Assembly (NCBI GenBank): GCA_036654415.1
Contig: JAVVSB010000025.1
Coordinates: 1 to 28,080 of the forward strand
Source: Mucinivorans sp036654415
Lineage (GTDB): Bacteria; Bacteroidota; Bacteroidia; Bacteroidales; Rikenellaceae
Direction: 5' to 3'
Length of the DNA: 28,080 bases
Under the pieces are notes generated by a model. It did no database searches. It was not told the DNA's origin and saw nothing but the letters and a program-made list of their open reading frames with translations. Positions 25,348 to 28,080 of this stretch are shown here, piece by piece. Numbering within the stretch: the first letter of the stretch is position 1; every line of letters begins with the position of its first letter. The position numbers and the translations under genes were made by a program.

Positions 25348-26308
25348 AACTTTTCATTTCATTACCGTCCGAATATATAAAATACCCAGCCACATCTGAA
25401 TTGCGCTCCACAAAGGCGATGCTCCACTCGAGTCCGCCCACCATGCAGGCTGTGGCGTAGCCGTCAGCTAGGGCGCAAGTTGGGGCTATAATAGTTGCCG
25501 ATAGCAGGTTGCTTCGGGCTGGTCGTGCTGTGCGGGGGTCAATGGTGTGGCTTATCTTGTTTCCGTTTTCGTCTAAGTGAAATTTGCGATAGTTACCCGA
25601 AGTGGCCATGGCACGTGACGAAAGTTCAATGGTGGTGAGCATCTTTTCGCCAGGCACCATATTCCCATCCTCTGGGGTGTCGATACCTACTCGCCACTTT
25701 GTCCCCTTGGCATTGACTCCGCGCGCAAAAATTTCGCCTCCAATCTCCACCAAATAGTTCTCAATTTTGTGGTCCTCTATTAGTTTGCTCACCAAGTCCA
25801 CCATGTAACCCTTAGCCAAGGCGTTGAAATCCAGTGTTGTAGCTGCATTCTCTTTTACGAGCGTGTCGCCCATAAGGCGTACTTTATTAAATCCGATTAA
25901 GGGTTTCATCGAGTCTATCTGCTTTTGGCTTAGCGACCGTGTGGCTTTGCCTGCCGAGAATCCCCAGGCTCGGATTATGGCTCCCAGTGTTGGGTCGTAT
26001 AGGCCATTGGTTTTAGAGTATACCTCCTCTGATAGTTTCATACAGCGTATAAACCACTTATCAAGATGAACCTTTTGCCCGCTATTGCTGCGGCACAGTA
26101 GCGATGTTGAGTCGTAGAGTGACAATGATTTCTCAAAATCCTTGAGTAGTGTTTTTATAGGCTTTTCTAAATTTTCCTGCTGAGGGGTTTGATACACCAT
26201 ATGAAATGTTGTACCCAAGGCAAAGCCATCGAAGCTATGGTACACCATGTTTTGGCTGCATCCAACCATTAGAGTTATGGTTAAAAGAGATAAAAAGAGT
26301 CTATTCAT
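25322..26308 (-). CDS. apbE: ApbE-type FAD:protein FMN transferase, lipoprotein
   Basis: This enzyme attaches FMN covalently to Thr or Ser of target proteins such as NqrB/NqrC and RnfD/RnfG on the outer face of the inner membrane. ATG 26308 is chosen because it starts a lipoprotein signal peptide (MNRLFLSLLTITLMVGC, Cys17). The frame runs upstream to 26512 inside the epimerase gene. That gives 328 residues, normal. Motifs: LDFNALAKGYMVD at about 159-171, VEIGGEIFARG at 187-197, SHTIDPRT at 253-260 and the metal/FAD site ADGYATA at 281-287 (usually ADA.AT). It overlaps the epimerase by 8 bases upstream and the lipid kinase by 26 downstream. No Rnf or Nqr gene is in the window. Confidence 0.92.
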   Translation of the reverse strand: MNRLFLSLLTITLMVGCSQNMVYHSFDGFALGTTFHMVYQTPQQENLEKPIKTLLKDFEKSLSLYDSTSLLCRSNSGQKVHLDKWFIRCMKLSEEVYSKTNGLYDPTLGAIIRAWGFSAGKATRSLSQKQIDSMKPLIGFNKVRLMGDTLVKENAATTLDFNALAKGYMVDLVSKLIEDHKIENYLVEIGGEIFARGVNAKGTKWRVGIDTPEDGNMVPGEKMLTTIELSSRAMATSGNYRKFHLDENGNKISHTIDPRTARPARSNLLSATIIAPTCALADGYATACMVGGLEWSIAFVERNSDVAGYFIYSDGNEMKSYESSNLRL

Positions 26309-27809
26309 CGTGATGTTTATTTTTCCATTTTTCGTATATTGGACTTTCATAGCGGTGGTTCTCTTCTGTACCGTGTGTTGGTAGCCACACTTGTGCAAAA
26401 AACGGATTATGTTGAGCTTGGCTATCGTAATCCCATGGGGCTGGCATGCACTCTGGACACCAATGGCCCCCGAGCAAGACCAGTGCTGCACTTGCCCTAA
26501 ATTCATGGCCACAGTGGCACCGCCACTTTAGTTTTGTGGCCATATCGCCCGCCTTCATTGTCTGGCTCAGGCATTGGCCTCCTCGAAAGGCGGCAGCCTG
26601 CTGCATATCTTCGATGGCGAGTTTGCCCAGTGGCTTGGTCTCATCGTAACCATGGTTTAGTAGTCTCACCTGTTTGGTGGGAGGTGTGGTATCCACCTGT
26701 CCCCAGTGACCAATGGCTTGCCAAGCGACCATTGTACCAAAGTAAACGGTAATAAGCTCTTTGTTATTTTGTCGAATCCAGTCCATAGTTCCCCTCTCTT
26801 TTCGGTAGGCCAGTGGCCTCATCAAACAGTATTTGATAATGGGGGCAGGCACAATCTTGGCCAGACGATAGAACCATGGCATCTGTCGGCTCAGACGCTC
26901 AAAGTACTCCTGACAACTGACTCCCTCACGAAAGTGGAGGTAGCCATCCAGCACATCCGAATCCGAGCACCATAATCCGTGGAAGTTACGTAGAGCAAAC
27001 CAGTTAGCCTCAAAAATTTTCTCCACCTTAGGGCACGAGATGGCATGCAGTAGTTTCTGTTCAAATTCATAATTCGACATCCTGAAGCTCTCCCCGCTGC
27101 CCACATGGTAAAACCGATTCCAAAACTCATCTGGCACACTCTCTTGACACACCTCCGCGAGCATTCTTGCCGAATCCTCCACAGTGACCCACTCCAGCAC
27201 CCCTTGTAGTGGGACACGGAATATGATTGGGTCATAATTTTTCAAAATCCCAGGGTAGAGTATCCCCGAGAGTCTCAAACATACCCAGTGACTTAGTCCT
27301 CCATCAACAATCGTCCGTTCGGCTATTGTTTTACTTAGGGCGTAGTGGTCGTGGGTGCTAATGCAGATAGGGTCTCCTGTGCGCCCCCAATGCACTGGGG
27401 CGTTGCGCTCGCTGGTCTGTGCCACCGTCCCAATGTAGACCACCTTAACCATCGAGCCGTTTTTTTGAGCCTTCACCGCACGTACTATGTTCTCTGCCGC
27501 CGTGACATTGACCTCTAGGGTAGATAGGGGATTGTAGTCGGCCGCTGGTGGCACAACTCCTCCCACGTGCAATACGTAGTCTGCATCCGTGACTGCCTCC
27601 AGCACCTGCGTGTAATTGGCCAAGTCACCCCACACTATTTTTAGGTAAGGATTTTGAGCTAATGGGGCTAATTTTCGCTGATTGACTTTACTTGGGCGAC
27701 ACAGAATTGTAATAAGGAAGCGGTCAGTACGTTTTAGGAGCTCCCTCAGAGCTGCCCACCCCATCACCCCAGTGGCTCCAGTGAGTAGGATTCTCTTTTT
27801 TTTGCTCAT
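26301..27809 (-). CDS. NAD-dependent epimerase/dehydratase with C-terminal zinc-ribbon-like region
   Basis: This 502-residue protein is much longer than a typical extended SDR (about 310-340). The N-terminal part is a clear extended SDR: ILLTGATGVMG at 8-17 binds NAD(P), D62 lies in GDLANY, and YALSK at 156-160 gives the catalytic Tyr156 and Lys160. The substrate-binding part runs to about 330. The C-terminal 170 residues contain MDWIRQNNKELITVYFGTMVAW and a probable zinc site, CHCGHEF at 431-437 and CPEC at 451-454. This resembles the 'C..GHe......CP.C' treble-clef ribbon found in many unrelated proteins. The substrate is unknown. It is the first gene of an operon with apbE (8-base overlap) and the lipid kinase. 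A hairpin with a T-run lies 27 bases before its start. Confidence 0.82.
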   Translation of the reverse strand: MSKKKRILLTGATGVMGWAALRELLKRTDRFLITILCRPSKVNQRKLAPLAQNPYLKIVWGDLANYTQVLEAVTDADYVLHVGGVVPPAADYNPLSTLEVNVTAAENIVRAVKAQKNGSMVKVVYIGTVAQTSERNAPVHWGRTGDPICISTHDHYALSKTIAERTIVDGGLSHWVCLRLSGILYPGILKNYDPIIFRVPLQGVLEWVTVEDSARMLAEVCQESVPDEFWNRFYHVGSGESFRMSNYEFEQKLLHAISCPKVEKIFEANWFALRNFHGLWCSDSDVLDGYLHFREGVSCQEYFERLSRQMPWFYRLAKIVPAPIIKYCLMRPLAYRKERGTMDWIRQNNKELITVYFGTMVAWQAIGHWGQVDTTPPTKQVRLLNHGYDETKPLGKLAIEDMQQAAAFRGGQCLSQTMKAGDMATKLKWRCHCGHEFRASAALVLLGGHWCPECMPAPWDYDSQAQHNPFFAQVWLPTHGTEENHRYESPIYEKWKNKHHDE

Positions 27810-27835
27810 TTTATTCTTTCAAAAAGTTCTCTTTC

Positions 27836-27881
27836 AAAAAGCAGGTGCATCCTCTCTGCAAGGATACACCTACCTCTTTTT
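27836..27881. terminator. Hairpin with T-runs on both strands, in front of the epimerase operon
   Basis: AGGTG-C-ATCCT (27843-27853) pairs with AGGAT-A-CACCT (27861-27871) around a 7-base loop, with one mismatch. TTTTT follows on the plus strand at 27877-27881, and the minus strand has GCTTTTT across 27836-27842. It can be a bidirectional intrinsic terminator. On the minus strand it ends just 26 bases before the epimerase ATG, so it may end an upstream gene outside the window or act as an attenuator. The bases between hold a tandem repeat of CTTTTTGAAAGA. Confidence 0.65.
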
Positions 27882-27900
27882 GTTATGTCACACTTTTTAA

Positions 27901-27959
27901 GAGGCTGTTTTCATTTGTTTTCAAAATTTTATTACTGCTATTTTTGAGGCTGTTTTTAT
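27901..27959 (+). repeat. Direct repeat GAGGCTGTTTTnAT, two copies
   Basis: Copies lie at 27901-27914 and 27946-27959, 13 of 14 identical, 45 bp apart. An inverted copy of the core, TAAAAACAGC, lies at 28051-28060. The GAGGCTGT start resembles ends of some IS5/IS1182-type elements, but no transposase is visible before the window ends. Confidence 0.4.
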
Positions 27960-28080
27960 CGATGATTTGCTGAAATAGTAGTGGACTACAACTCAAAAAT
28001 CAGCGGGAAAAGGGTACAAAAAGGATGGTAATAAAATGGTGGAAAGAGATTAAAAACAGCTTTTAAGCTTTATGCAATTT

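Noticed and set aside
26309..26512. Upstream extension of ApbE
   Set aside because: It would overlap the epimerase by 200 bases and bury the lipoprotein signal peptide that begins at 26308.
1..28080. CRISPR array, tRNA or rRNA genes
   Set aside because: No regularly spaced repeats of the right length, and no cloverleaf or rRNA signature sequence, were seen on either strand.

Overview
The window looks like chromosomal DNA of a Bacteroidota member, most likely order Bacteroidales. The evidence is an LpxC-FabZ fusion gene, an IF-2 with a long charged linker, a DUF6175-type protein, a TonB-like energy transducer, starts without Shine-Dalgarno sequences, and TAnnTTTG promoter boxes. A Rikenellaceae-like source is possible but I cannot prove it. 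No tRNA, rRNA, CRISPR array or intact insertion sequence was recognised.

Layout. (1) 1-652 is AT-rich and repeat-rich and holds a broken thioredoxin-like lipoprotein gene. (2) 663-9543 (+) is a four-gene RND efflux operon: outer-membrane TolC-like channel, lipoprotein periplasmic adaptor, and two different RND pumps whose genes overlap. (3) 9581-13158 (-) is a second export set: ABC-2 permease, HlyD-like adaptor and TolC-like channel. It starts 5 bases after infB, so it looks like the tail of the rimP-nusA-infB operon (13164-17923, -). (4) lpxC/fabZ and lpxA (18010-20216, -) form a lipid A / fatty acid operon with a promoter upstream. (5) Divergent from it is a TonB-like energy transducer (20305-21135, +). 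(6) 21267-24441 (+) holds three exported proteins of unknown function, the last being DUF6175. (7) On the - strand, 27809 to 24457, an NAD-dependent epimerase with a C-terminal zinc-ribbon-like part, an ApbE-type FMN transferase lipoprotein and a diacylglycerol-kinase-family lipid kinase overlap end to end and form one operon. (8) 27810-28080 carries a hairpin with T-runs on both sides and short repeats.

The common theme is the cell envelope: two tripartite export systems placed tail to tail, lipid A synthesis, TonB-like energy transfer, a putative periplasmic or outer-membrane assembly module, and lipid and flavin modification. The translation genes rimP-nusA-infB sit in the middle. The least explained parts are the three-protein module at 21.3-24.4 kb, the epimerase/zinc-ribbon/ApbE/lipid-kinase operon, and the eroded, repeat-rich left edge.
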